Translations under genes and position numbers: made by a program
Notes under the pieces: model-generated
Seen by the model: the letters and a program-made list of their open reading frames with translations, nothing else
Database searches by the model: none
What the model was told of the DNA's origin: nothing
DNA from: Smittia aterrima
Taxonomy: Eukaryota > Arthropoda > Insecta > Diptera > Chironomidae
Direction of reading: 5' to 3'
DNA length: 64,000 nt
Assembly: GCA_033063855.1 (NCBI GenBank)
Contig: CP093831.1
Coordinates: forward strand, 26,536,001 to 26,600,000
Shown here: positions 37,916 to 46,621 of the stretch, one piece after another
How the letters are laid out: each line of letters begins with the position of its first letter
How positions within the stretch are numbered: position 1 is the stretch's first letter

Positions 37916-39031
37916 ATGGAGTTCAATTGCAAGTTTGAAACAATGGGCCTCTTCTATTACATGTGCAAAGTATACGAAGCAAATATAACTGAGAAGGATC
38001 AAGTGATTAAAAAATTTAAAGGAAAGCACGAAGCAGGAAAAAGTCACAATGATGTCAGAACCATTTATTTCGGCGAAGCAAATATGAATTATTTTCCACG
38101 AGGTCTCGAGGAGCATTTTCCTAATCTCACTCACTTGGCTATAATTGGCAGAAGTCGTCTGGATAAAAGTTACTTTGGCTTCAATGAAATTTCAAAATAT
38201 GATTTGAAGGGACTCGAGGGACTTACTGCACTTTCTATTCATTATTGCGTATTGACGACTTTGCACGACGATTTGTTCACTGAAATGCCAAATTTACGAA
38301 AAATTACGTTCGCCAACAACCAAATCGAGTTCGCATCTTCAAATCTTTTAAAACCTTTGATTGGAAGAGAAAACGTTAAAGTGAACCTTAAGGGAAACAA
38401 AAACATTGATGCTTGCTTCTGGCCAGGACAAGAAGATTCAATAGGATCACTTGAAGATCTGATGAAGTTGATTGATGAAAAGTGCACCAAGTCAATGGTT
38501 GTTCCTGATCCTGTGGACTTATACCCGAAACTCAAAGGAATGTGGGTCTCTGGAAGATTATCTGATCTCACGATCATTGCCGGAGACAAGAAATTCAAAG
38601 TTCACAAAGCAATTCTGGGAATGCAATGCGAAGTGTTCGCTAAAATGTTTGAAGATCAAATCGAGGCAACGGAAATAAAAATCGCAGGTTTCAGCTCGAA
38701 CTCTGTTGAAGCTTTGCTGAAATTCATTTACACGAATGAGTTCTCGGGAGATGGAAACGCAAAAGAAAACTTCGAAATTGCTGACAAGTTCAAAGTCCCC
38801 GAAATGAAATCATTTTACGAGAAAATTATTTTCGATCAACTTGACGACTCAAATGCTCTGGAAATCTTCACGTTTGCTAATCGATTAGCATCACAACTTT
38901 TAAAGATGAAAGCAACTCGTCTTATTGCAGAGAAATTTCCGAAATTGTCCGCAAAACTTTTGGAACCCGAGAACATGAAGAAGCTGATCGATGCTCGTCA
39001 AGATTTAGGCGAAATTTTTAAAGACAAATAA
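37916..39031 (+). CDS. LRR-BTB-BACK protein with lengthened LRR loop
   Basis: 371 aa, intronless. Starts MEFNC, with YYMC as second cap cysteine. An extra stretch (IGRSRLDKSYFGFNEIS) lengthens the first clear LRR by about 8 residues compared with paralogues (usual form IxxCGIKEIS). LPDD is changed to LHDD. BTB LSDLTIIAGDKKFKVHKAIL; BACK LDDSNALEIFTFANRLASQLLKMKA with ARQDLGEIFKDK end, the most diverged BACK of its type. No stops. Likely functional. Confidence 0.87.
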   Translation: MEFNCKFETMGLFYYMCKVYEANITEKDQVIKKFKGKHEAGKSHNDVRTIYFGEANMNYFPRGLEEHFPNLTHLAIIGRSRLDKSYFGFNEISKYDLKGLEGLTALSIHYCVLTTLHDDLFTEMPNLRKITFANNQIEFASSNLLKPLIGRENVKVNLKGNKNIDACFWPGQEDSIGSLEDLMKLIDEKCTKSMVVPDPVDLYPKLKGMWVSGRLSDLTIIAGDKKFKVHKAILGMQCEVFAKMFEDQIEATEIKIAGFSSNSVEALLKFIYTNEFSGDGNAKENFEIADKFKVPEMKSFYEKIIFDQLDDSNALEIFTFANRLASQLLKMKATRLIAEKFPKLSAKLLEPENMKKLIDARQDLGEIFKDK

Positions 39032-39616
39032 ATTTTGAAAACTCAGCGAGAGACAACAAGTTCTTTTATTTCTTTTTTAATTTCTTTTATTCTTCAATTT
39101 CATTTGATTTTTCAAATATTTTATTTCCTTCGAGTTGAATCACAGCAAAGTTTCCTAAATTCTTCTTCGCTTACACACCTCGTCACTCTAAGAAATAAAT
39201 AGCAAGACACCAATAAACTAACTTAATTACCTGAATCCGATCTTGAAATTTAGTTGAAGGATCGATGCTCGTTCAGTTTACGAAGAACTTTTGATGGACA
39301 ACTGAAGATAATTGAGCTCGGGTTATTTGGCAGTAACATTTTAATAAAATAAAAATCTTCGGTGACAATAAATAATTTGTTTTCATTCCGACAATCCCAT
39401 TTCAGAAAATGAACCAGTCCCTAACCAGTCCCGGGCTACAATAAAATTGGAAACTACCTGGAAAAGATCTGCAAAGGAAAATAAAGCAGAAACCTCCTTC
39501 GAGTACGAAACCATTTCTTTTTATTTCAGGACGGACAAGAATTGATCCCGAAAAGCACAAACACAAGAGCGATTTTCATTTTTTACTAATTTGAGTGCAA
39601 AGAAAAAATATTTTCT

Positions 39617-39651
39617 TCAGTTCGTGACAGATTTTCAAAGATTAAAGTTCT
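39617..39651 (+). promoter_or_regulatory. Inr + DPE of the gene at 39680
   Basis: TCAGTT with A+1 at 39619. One base is inserted and one G lost between the elements, yet AGTTCT at 39646-39651 still fits RGWYVT at +28, so the spacing is conserved despite the indels. Confidence 0.65.
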
Positions 39652-39679
39652 CAAGAGAAGAAAAATAAATCAGTTCGAT

Positions 39680-40849
39680 ATGGAGATCAATTGTGAATTT
39701 GATTTTCATACTTTTTACTCAAAGAAATTTTACACGTGCCTGATCAAAAAAGTATCCATAACTAAGAAGGATCGTGTAATTAAAGAATTTAAAGGAAATC
39801 ATAAAGAAGGAAAAAGTCACAAAGATGTTCGACGCGTTGTCTTCCGTCAAACAAATGTAAATTATTTTCCCCGAGGTCTCGGAAAGCATTTTCCAAATCT
39901 CACTCACTTGAGTATATTGAGGTGTGGCATCAAAGAAATTTCGAAAAACGATTTGAAAGGACTCGTAGGACTTGTTAGTCTTCGTATTAGTCACTGTAAA
40001 TTGACTTCATTGCCCGGCGATTTGCTCACTGAAATACCAAACTTGCGAACAGTTTCATTCGACGGCAATAAAATCGAATTCGCATCTTCGGAACTTTTAA
40101 AACCTTTGATTGGAAGAGAAAATGTCTTAGTTGACCTTCGAGAAAACAAAAATATTGATGCTTGCTCATGGCCAGGATACGGACGTTCATTAAAATCACT
40201 TGAAGAGCTGATGAATTTGATCGACAAGAAATGCTCCGAAATTGCTCTGTCAATTAATAAACAAAATCCCGAGGAACCAGCTCTGCCAACAATTATTGAT
40301 CCTAATCAAATGGACTTCAACCCAAAGCTCAAAGAAATGTGGATTTCTGGAAGATTTTCTGATTTCATAATTTTTGCTGAAAATAAAGAGTTCAAAGTTC
40401 ACAAGAATATTTTAGGAATGCAAAACGAAGTGTTCGCTAAAATGTTTGAAAGTCAAAACGTTCCAGAGATGAAACTTCCATACTTCAGCTCGCAGTCAGT
40501 TGAGGCTTTACTCAAATTCATTTACACGAACGAGATCTCGAAAGACGGGAATGCAACGGAATACTTCGAAATTGCTGACCAGTTTAAAATCCCCGAAATG
40601 AAATCGATTTACGAGAAAATTATTTGCGATCAAATTAACGAAGAAAATGCTTGGGAAACTTTTCTGTTCGCTCATCGATTCTCATCTCAACTGCTGAAGG
40701 AGAAATCATTCCAACAAATTGCTCGAAATTTAAAAGAAGACTTGCCAGACGAACTTATGGAAAATTCCGAGAACTTGAAGATATTGATCGACGCTCGACG
40801 ACTTTGCGAAACAATTTTGAATCAATCGAAGAAAAAGAGACTTGCTTAG
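39680..40849 (+). CDS. LRR-BTB-BACK protein, long-linker type
   Basis: 389 aa, intronless. MEINC start, FYTC second cap cysteine. LRR with FPNLTHLSILRCGIKEIS and LPGDLLTEIPNL. The linker is about 25 residues longer than in the first three cluster genes (KCSEIALSINKQNPEEP... NQMDFNPKLKEMW). The BTB lacks one residue after the Q of FESQNVPEMKLP, a type shared with 49675, 55796 and, more distantly, 41117. BACK INEENAWETFLFAHRFSSQLLKEKSFQQIARNLKEDLPDELME; basic tail SKKKRLA. Upstream sequence matches that of the pseudogene at 49057. Confidence 0.88.
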   Translation: MEINCEFDFHTFYSKKFYTCLIKKVSITKKDRVIKEFKGNHKEGKSHKDVRRVVFRQTNVNYFPRGLGKHFPNLTHLSILRCGIKEISKNDLKGLVGLVSLRISHCKLTSLPGDLLTEIPNLRTVSFDGNKIEFASSELLKPLIGRENVLVDLRENKNIDACSWPGYGRSLKSLEELMNLIDKKCSEIALSINKQNPEEPALPTIIDPNQMDFNPKLKEMWISGRFSDFIIFAENKEFKVHKNILGMQNEVFAKMFESQNVPEMKLPYFSSQSVEALLKFIYTNEISKDGNATEYFEIADQFKIPEMKSIYEKIICDQINEENAWETFLFAHRFSSQLLKEKSFQQIARNLKEDLPDELMENSENLKILIDARRLCETILNQSKKKRLA

Positions 40850-41050
40850 GAATTAATTTTATTTCTCTTAAATGTAAACGAAATTTTAATAAACTTTATT
40901 AATTTGACATTCAGAAATTGGTTTTTTTTGAGCTCTAGATTCATTTCTTTCTACCTGTTGGCACCTTCGCTCACAAAACCGATCGAATCCGAAATTTATG
41001 AGAAGCGAATCGCATTTATCACTTATTCGAGAAAATTAAAAATATTTTCT

Positions 41051-41085
41051 TCAGTTCGTGACAAATATTTGAAGACTAAGGTTCT
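41051..41085 (+). promoter_or_regulatory. Inr + DPE of the gene at 41117
   Basis: TCAGTT with A+1 at 41053; GGTTCT at 41080-41085 (+28). Sequence between them is more changed than in other members, but the spacing is kept. Confidence 0.7.
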
Positions 41086-41116
41086 CGTTACAAGAAAATA
41101 AATAAATTCAGTTGAC

Positions 41117-42892
41117 ATGGAGATCAATTGCGAGTTTCGCTTGAGTGGAGATAAATACACTTGCTTTCCCGAAGCAAATATAATTGAGCAGGATCATTTG
41201 ATTAAGGAATTTAAAGGAATTCACAAAAAAGGAAAAAGTCACAAAGACGTTCAAAGCGTTTATCTCGGCAGCAGAGCCATTAAGTATTTTCCTCGAGGAC
41301 TCGAGAAGCATTTTCCTAATCTCACTCAGTTGGATATATTTGACGGTGACATCAAGAAAATTTCGAAAAACGATTTGAAAGGACTCGAGGGACTTGTTCT
41401 CTTTGCCGTTGTTAATTGTGAACTGACATCATTGCCAGACGATTTGTTCACCGAAATGCCAAACTTACGAGAAGTTTCATTCTTTGGCAACAAAATCGAG
41501 TTTGCGTCTTCGGAACTTTTGAAACCTTTGATTGGAAGAGAAAACGTCAAAGTGGATCTTCGAAGAAACAAAAGAATTGACGCTTGCTACGGGTCAGGAC
41601 TCCAACGTCCTTTAAAATCACTTGAAGAGCTGATGAAGTTGATCGACGAGAAGTGCATCAGACAATCAACAGTTCAGCCAATTGTTGTTCCTGATCTCAT
41701 GGACATCAACTGTAAATTTAATATTTTCACTGTTCAGTCATTACACATTTATGAGTGTTATGTAGAAGAAAACATCATTATCGAGAACAATCATGAGATC
41801 AAAGAATTTATTGGAATTCACGAAAAAGGAAAAACTCACAAGTACGTCAAATGGCTTTGGTTTAATAAAAAAGCGGTCAAACTGTTTCCTCGAGGCCTAC
41901 AAAAGCATTTTCCTAATCTTACTCATTTGTTTATAAACGAGAGCGACATCAAAGAAATTTCGAAATCTGATTTGCAAGGACTCGAGAAGCTTCAAGTGCT
42001 TTTTATTCAAAATGCTCAATTAACTTCATTGCCCGATGATTTATTCACTGAAATGAAAAATTTGCGAGAAATTTCATTTTACGGAAACAAAATCAAGTTT
42101 GCCTCTTCAGAAGTCATAAAACCTTTGATTAGAAGGAATAGAGTTAAAGTGAATCTTCGAGGAAACCAAAATATTAACGCTCGTTACACTCCAGGAGCTG
42201 ATGGTTCATTAGAATCTCTCGAAGAGCTGATGAAGCTGATCGACCAGAAATGCATCAAATCAGCTCTGCCAACTACAAAACAAGAACCCGACGAAACTGC
42301 TCTGTCAACGATTACAGATCCCCATCAAACTGACTTCAACCCGACCATTAAAGAAATGTGGGTCTCAGGAGGATTCTCTGATCTCACGATCATCGCTAAT
42401 GACAAGGAGTTCAAAGTTCACAAGAAAATTCTTGGAATGCAAAGCGAAGTGTTCGCTCAATTATTTGAAAGTCAAGACGTTGCAGAAATAAAATTACCAA
42501 ACTTTAGTTCTCAGTCAGTTGAGGCTTTACTCAAATTCATTTACACGAACGAGGCCTCGGAAGAAAATTCAAATGAAAACTTTGAAATTGCTGACCAGTT
42601 CAAAGTCGCAGAAATGAAAACGGTTTACGAGAAAATTATTAGAGGTCAAGTTGACGAAGAAAACGCTTGGGAAATTTTTCTGTTTGCTCATCGCTTCTCA
42701 TCTCAACTGCTGAAGGAAAAAGCATTTCATCAAATTGCTCGAAATATTAAAGAAGACTTGCCAGGCGGACTTATGGACGATCCCGAGACATTAAAGAAAT
42801 TGTTGGATGCTCGAGAAGTTTATGACATTGCTCGTCGAGCCTACGAAGAAATTTTACCGAAATCAAAGAAAATAAAACTTACAAACAATTGA
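41117..42892 (+). CDS. Double-LRR BTB-BACK protein (LRR-LRR-BTB-BACK)
   Basis: 591 aa, intronless. First LRR module about residues 1-185 (MEINCEFRLSGDKYTC start); then QPIVVPDLMDINCKFNIF, where MDINC is the former start of a second module, running about 195-390 with its own cysteine pair (YECY) and cap (DQKCIK); then a long linker (KQEPDETALSTITDPHQTDFNP), BTB FSDLTIIANDKEFKVHKKIL and BACK with basic tail KSKKIKLTNN. The second LRR is nearly identical to those of 46622 and 55796, whereas the first LRRs differ. Its linker-BTB-BACK is nearly identical to the last exon of the chimera at 50704. Looks intact. Confidence 0.88.
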   Translation: MEINCEFRLSGDKYTCFPEANIIEQDHLIKEFKGIHKKGKSHKDVQSVYLGSRAIKYFPRGLEKHFPNLTQLDIFDGDIKKISKNDLKGLEGLVLFAVVNCELTSLPDDLFTEMPNLREVSFFGNKIEFASSELLKPLIGRENVKVDLRRNKRIDACYGSGLQRPLKSLEELMKLIDEKCIRQSTVQPIVVPDLMDINCKFNIFTVQSLHIYECYVEENIIIENNHEIKEFIGIHEKGKTHKYVKWLWFNKKAVKLFPRGLQKHFPNLTHLFINESDIKEISKSDLQGLEKLQVLFIQNAQLTSLPDDLFTEMKNLREISFYGNKIKFASSEVIKPLIRRNRVKVNLRGNQNINARYTPGADGSLESLEELMKLIDQKCIKSALPTTKQEPDETALSTITDPHQTDFNPTIKEMWVSGGFSDLTIIANDKEFKVHKKILGMQSEVFAQLFESQDVAEIKLPNFSSQSVEALLKFIYTNEASEENSNENFEIADQFKVAEMKTVYEKIIRGQVDEENAWEIFLFAHRFSSQLLKEKAFHQIARNIKEDLPGGLMDDPETLKKLLDAREVYDIARRAYEEILPKSKKIKLTNN

Positions 42893-43029
42893 ATTTTTAA
42901 ATATTTAAATAAACTTTGATAATTGAGACTCAAGATTCCGATTTTTTATAGACAATTAAACTATCAAAACCAATGTTATAAAAACTGCAATAAAATTTAT
43001 AATTCTAAGAAAAAGATCTGCACAGAAAA

Positions 43030-43375
43030 CATTAAGTGGCAGTAGCAGTTCGTAACGAACTTACTGCAAGGTTTTTCATCGTCGGACTGGTTACAAGGGA
43101 TGGGACTTTACTCATGGCACCGTGGGCTCGAACTACTTGAGCTGTCAAATCCATCATCGAACTTGCTCGTCTCATCCATAAATCGAACCAAATGGCAAAA
43201 AACCAGAAGAAGCTAGCAGAATTATTTCCGTTCTCGAAATAATCGAATCAGAAGCAAAAATCGACTTTTTGTATGGAGATTCCAGGTTTTGGATCCGTGG
43301 GCCCGATCCTGATGAGCTAGTCTAAAAGCCTAAAATCCTTCGGATGAAAAACTCTAAAAAAGAAAACCTTTTCGA
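43030..43375 (+). mobile_element. MITE-like element (copy 1)
   Basis: Terminal inverted similarity: AGGTTTTTCATCGTCGG at 43069-43085 versus CGGATGAAAAACTCT at 43341-43355, with outer sequence containing GTGGCAGTAGCAGTTCGTAA. Paralogous spacers at about 48465, 55600 and 58000 run straight from CTGCACAGAAA to the TTTTGAGT...AAATTCATTTC motif without it, so they act as empty sites. No coding capacity; a non-autonomous DNA element is likely. Confidence 0.55.
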
Positions 43376-43487
43376 GCTCTAAATTCATTTATTTCTACCT
43401 GTTGACGAGAACGCACACGAAACGCTCGCGACACCTACAATTAGGAAAAGCATTTACCAATACAATTTTAAGAAAAAAATATTTTCT

Positions 43488-43522
43488 TCAGTTCGTGACA
43501 GAGTTTCAAAGTTAAAGGATCA
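43488..43522 (+). promoter_or_regulatory. Inr + weakened DPE of the truncated gene at 43552
   Basis: TCAGTT with A+1 at 43490; GGATCA at 43517-43522 matches RGWYV but not the last T. Confidence 0.55.
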
Positions 43523-43551
43523 CGTTATAAGAAAAATTAATTCAAATCGAC

Positions 43552-44238
43552 ATGGAGATCAATTGTGATTTTTTGGTTGCCTCGATAAATACAATGAATA
43601 TATACACTTGCTATATCACTGAAGCATCTATAACTGAGAAAGATCACATGATTAAAGCATTTAAAGGATATCGCGGAGTAAGAAAAAGTCACAATGAAGT
43701 CAGATGTGTTTGGTTCGATCAAACAGAATTGAATTATTTTCCTCGAGGTCTCGAGAAGCATTTCCCTAATCTCACTCACTTGATTATAAATGGCGGTGGC
43801 ATCAAAGAAATTTCAAAATCTGATTTAAAAGGACTCGAAGGGTTTGTTCATGTTACTGTTGAAAAATGTGAATTGACATCATTGCCGGACGATTTGTTCA
43901 CTGAAATGCTAAACTTACGAGAAGTTTCATTTAGCCACAATGAAATTGAGTTAGCATCTTCAGAACTTTTGAAACCTTTGATTGGAAGAGAAAATATTAG
44001 AGTGAACATTTTAGGAAACAAAAGAATTGACGCTTGTTACAATCCAGAAGCTGATGATTCATTAGGATCACTTGAAGAGCTGATGAGGTTGATCGACGAG
44101 AAGTGCATCAAACCAATAGTTGTTCCTGATCCCGCTGATTTTAATGCAAAACTAAACGAAATGTGGGTTTCAGGAAGATTCTCTGATCTCACGATCATTG
44201 CTGGGGACAAGAAATTCAAAGTTCACAAAGCAGTTTAA
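43552..44238 (+). pseudogene. Truncated LRR-BTB gene (LRR intact, BTB cut)
   Basis: 228 codons: a full LRR module (MEINC, IYTC, FPNLTHLIINGGGIKEIS, LPDDLFTEM, cap DEKC), linker and the first BTB strands, then a stop right after KKFKVHKAV. A short remnant (SNSVEALLKFIYTNEVS) survives at about 44312-44365, so the rest of the BTB and the BACK were lost by deletion. The LRR is a close relative of the one at 58209. It could still make a soluble LRR with a broken BTB; I treat it as a pseudogene. Confidence 0.7.
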
Positions 44239-44426
44239 ATTTTGAAACAGATCAAGAAAACAGATTTTGAATTTCAAATCGAAGCAACTCATCTACCAGT
44301 GATAATTTGAGTTCTAAACTCTGTTGAAGCTTTACTCAAGTTCATTTACACGAACGAGGTCTCGAAAGCAATTAGGAAAACCATTCACCACAAAACATTT
44401 AAATACTCTGAGGGAAAATATTTTGT

Positions 44427-44461
44427 TCAGTTCGTGACAGATTTTCAAAGTTAAAGAAATA
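44427..44461 (+). promoter_or_regulatory. Inr without DPE, upstream of 44489
   Basis: TCAGTT with A+1 at 44429. The +28 position reads GAAATA, so the DPE is lost; only here in the family. Transcription may be weak. Confidence 0.45.
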
Positions 44462-44488
44462 AAAAATTTTTCAAATTGATGAAGATCA

Positions 44489-45577
44489 ATGCCTGGGAGA
44501 CTTTCTTGTTATTCGATAAATTCAGTATTCTCATCTGAAGCAATCGAAGTATCCATAACCGAGAAGGATCAAGTGATCAAAGAAATTGAAGGAGTTCACG
44601 AAGAAGGCAAAAGTCACAATGATGTCAAATGTGTTTGGTTCGATAAATCTAATGTCAATCATTTTTCTCGAGGATTTGAAAAGCATTTTCCTAATCTCAC
44701 TCATTTGATTAGATTGGGTGGCATTGAGGAAATATCTAAAAACGACTTGAAAGGACTCGAGGGACTTGTTTGGCTTTCTATTTCTAATTGTCACTTGAAA
44801 TCATTGCCGGACGATTTGTTGACTGAAATGCCAAACTTACGACTAGTTTCATTCGACAACAACAAAATCGAGTTCGCATCTTCAAATCTTTTAAAACCTT
44901 TGATTGGAAGAGAAAATGTTGGAGTGGATCTGCGAGGAAACAAAAATATTGATGCTGAATACTGGGCAAGAGGCGAAGATTCACTTGAAGATTTGATGAA
45001 GTTGATTGACGAGAAGTGCACCAAGCCAATTGTTGTTCCTGATCCCGTGGACTCCGATTCAAAACTCAAAGAAATGTGGGTTTCAGGAAAGTTCTCTGAT
45101 CTCACGATTGTCGCTGCAGGCGAAAATAAGTTCAAAGTTCACAAGAATATTTTAGGAATGGGAAGCGAAGTGTTTGCTGAGATGTTTAAAGATCAAATCG
45201 AGGCAACGGAAGTAAAAATTTCAGATTTCAGTGCAAACTCCGTTGAAGCTTTGCTCAAATTTATTTACACGAACGAGGCCTCGGAAGAAGGAAACGCAAA
45301 AGAAAATTTCGAAATTGCTGACAAATTCAAAGTCACAGCAATGAAAACTTTTCACGAGAATATTATTTGCGATCAACTTGACGACTCAAATGTTGAGGAA
45401 ATCTTCTTGTTCGCTCATCGACATTCATCTCAACTTTTGATGGAGAAATCATTTCATTTGATCGCCGAAAAATTTCCAGAATTGCCAATTAAAATTTTGG
45501 AAGATCCTGAGAAGTTGAAGAAGCTGATCGATGCTCGTCGAAACTTGAACGAACTTTTGGAAGACAAACAAAAATAA
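44489..45577 (+). CDS. LRR-BTB-BACK protein with a replaced N-terminus
   Basis: 362 aa. From residue about 22 (SITEKDQVIKE) it follows the family: LRR (FPNLTHLIRLGGIEEIS, LPDDLLTEMPNL), cap DEKC, BTB FSDLTIVAAGENKFKVHKNIL (one extra residue), BACK LDDSNVEEIFLFAHRHSSQLLMEK ending ARRNLNELLEDKQK. The normal MEINC start is gone: the first codons come from a BACK-like fragment (AATGCCTGGGAGACTTTCTTGTT, compare NAWETFLF) read in another frame. An ATG at 44479 in the BACK frame stops after 19 codons. Either the protein has a new N-terminus or the gene is dying; the intact remainder favours some use. Confidence 0.7.
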   Translation: MPGRLSCYSINSVFSSEAIEVSITEKDQVIKEIEGVHEEGKSHNDVKCVWFDKSNVNHFSRGFEKHFPNLTHLIRLGGIEEISKNDLKGLEGLVWLSISNCHLKSLPDDLLTEMPNLRLVSFDNNKIEFASSNLLKPLIGRENVGVDLRGNKNIDAEYWARGEDSLEDLMKLIDEKCTKPIVVPDPVDSDSKLKEMWVSGKFSDLTIVAAGENKFKVHKNILGMGSEVFAEMFKDQIEATEVKISDFSANSVEALLKFIYTNEASEEGNAKENFEIADKFKVTAMKTFHENIICDQLDDSNVEEIFLFAHRHSSQLLMEKSFHLIAEKFPELPIKILEDPEKLKKLIDARRNLNELLEDKQK

Positions 45578-45734
45578 TTTAAATAAATTTTGAATACTCA
45601 GCGACAAACAACATTTTGTTTTCTTTTTAAATACAACTTCACATTTTTCGCAGCAACTCATCTCACCGAGAAATGAATAACATTTAATTTTTGAATTTCT
45701 TGGGAGCCCTTGTAAACTTAAATTCCGCTGAGCT

Positions 45735-45776
45735 TGAAACATAAAAACAACCGTTCAGCGGTTTGTGATTCATTTG
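45735..45776 (+). promoter_or_regulatory. Type II upstream module of the gene at 45826
   Basis: AACCGTTCAGCGG, TGTGATTCATTT and the following ATTTGATAAG-A-rich leader, as in the nested intronic genes. The only intact-looking type II leader in the main cluster. Confidence 0.45.
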
Positions 45777-45825
45777 GAACTCGAGATAAGAAATTTGATA
45801 AGAGAAAAATTAAATTTTCTTCGAA

Positions 45826-46386
45826 ATGGAGATCAATTGTGACTTTGGAGTTAACTCAAATATCTACTCGTGCTATATTACTGAAGCATCCATAACAGAG
45901 AAGGAAAATGTGATTCAGGAATTTAAAGGAGATCACGGTGAAGGAAAAAGTCACAAAGACGTCTATCAAGTTTACTTCCATCAAACAAATGTGAATTATT
46001 TTCCTCGCGGTCTCCAAAATCATTTTCCTAATCTCACTCAATTGGTTATAAGTGACTGTGGTCTCAAAGAAATTTCAAGAAATGATTTGATTGGACTCGA
46101 AGGACTTGTTGAACTTTATATTGCAAATTGTCAATTGACATCACTGCCAGACGATTTGTTCACTGCAATGCCAAACTTATTAACAGTTTCATTCTACGAC
46201 AATAAAATCGAGTTCGCATCTTCAGAATTTTTAAAACCTTTGATTGGAAGAGAAAACGTCAAAGTTGACCTTCGATCCAACAGAAACATCAGCGCTCTAT
46301 ATTGGCCAGGATGGCCCGATGTAATAGAATCGCTTGAAGACTTAATGAAGTTGATCGACGACTCGTCGACGACGAGAAGTGCATGA
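45826..46386 (+). CDS. LRR-only family member (no BTB)
   Basis: 186 aa: MEINC start, YSC second cysteine, complete LRR (FPNLTQLVISDCGLKEIS, LPDDLFTAMPNL, ISALYWPG) and start of the cap helix (SLEDLMKLID), then DSSTTRSA and stop. The sequence after the stop keeps a linker scrap (CAGCTCAGCCAACTATTC) and runs into the promoter of the next gene, so BTB and BACK were deleted. With an intact LRR and its own leader it might act as a free LRR protein (for example a competitor of full-length members), or be a recent pseudogene. Confidence 0.6.
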   Translation: MEINCDFGVNSNIYSCYITEASITEKENVIQEFKGDHGEGKSHKDVYQVYFHQTNVNYFPRGLQNHFPNLTQLVISDCGLKEISRNDLIGLEGLVELYIANCQLTSLPDDLFTAMPNLLTVSFYDNKIEFASSEFLKPLIGRENVKVDLRSNRNISALYWPGWPDVIESLEDLMKLIDDSSTTRSA

Positions 46387-46554
46387 AATCTGCGTATACA
46401 CCAGCTCAGCCAACTATTCAAAAAGAAACTGCAATAAAGTTGAAAATAGTTTGAAACTTTAGCGGACTTTCTACCTGATCACACTCACTACACCTACTAC
46501 AAATACAAGAGCGAATCGCATTTACCAATAACTCGAAAGCATTGAAAATTTTCT

Positions 46555-46589
46555 TCAGTTTGTGACAGATTTTCAAAGATAAAGGTTCT
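46555..46589 (+). promoter_or_regulatory. Inr + DPE of the gene at 46622
   Basis: TCAGTT with A+1 at 46557; GGTTCT at 46584-46589 (+28). Confidence 0.7.
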
Positions 46590-46621
46590 CGTGATAAGAA
46601 AATATATAAATTCAATTCAAA

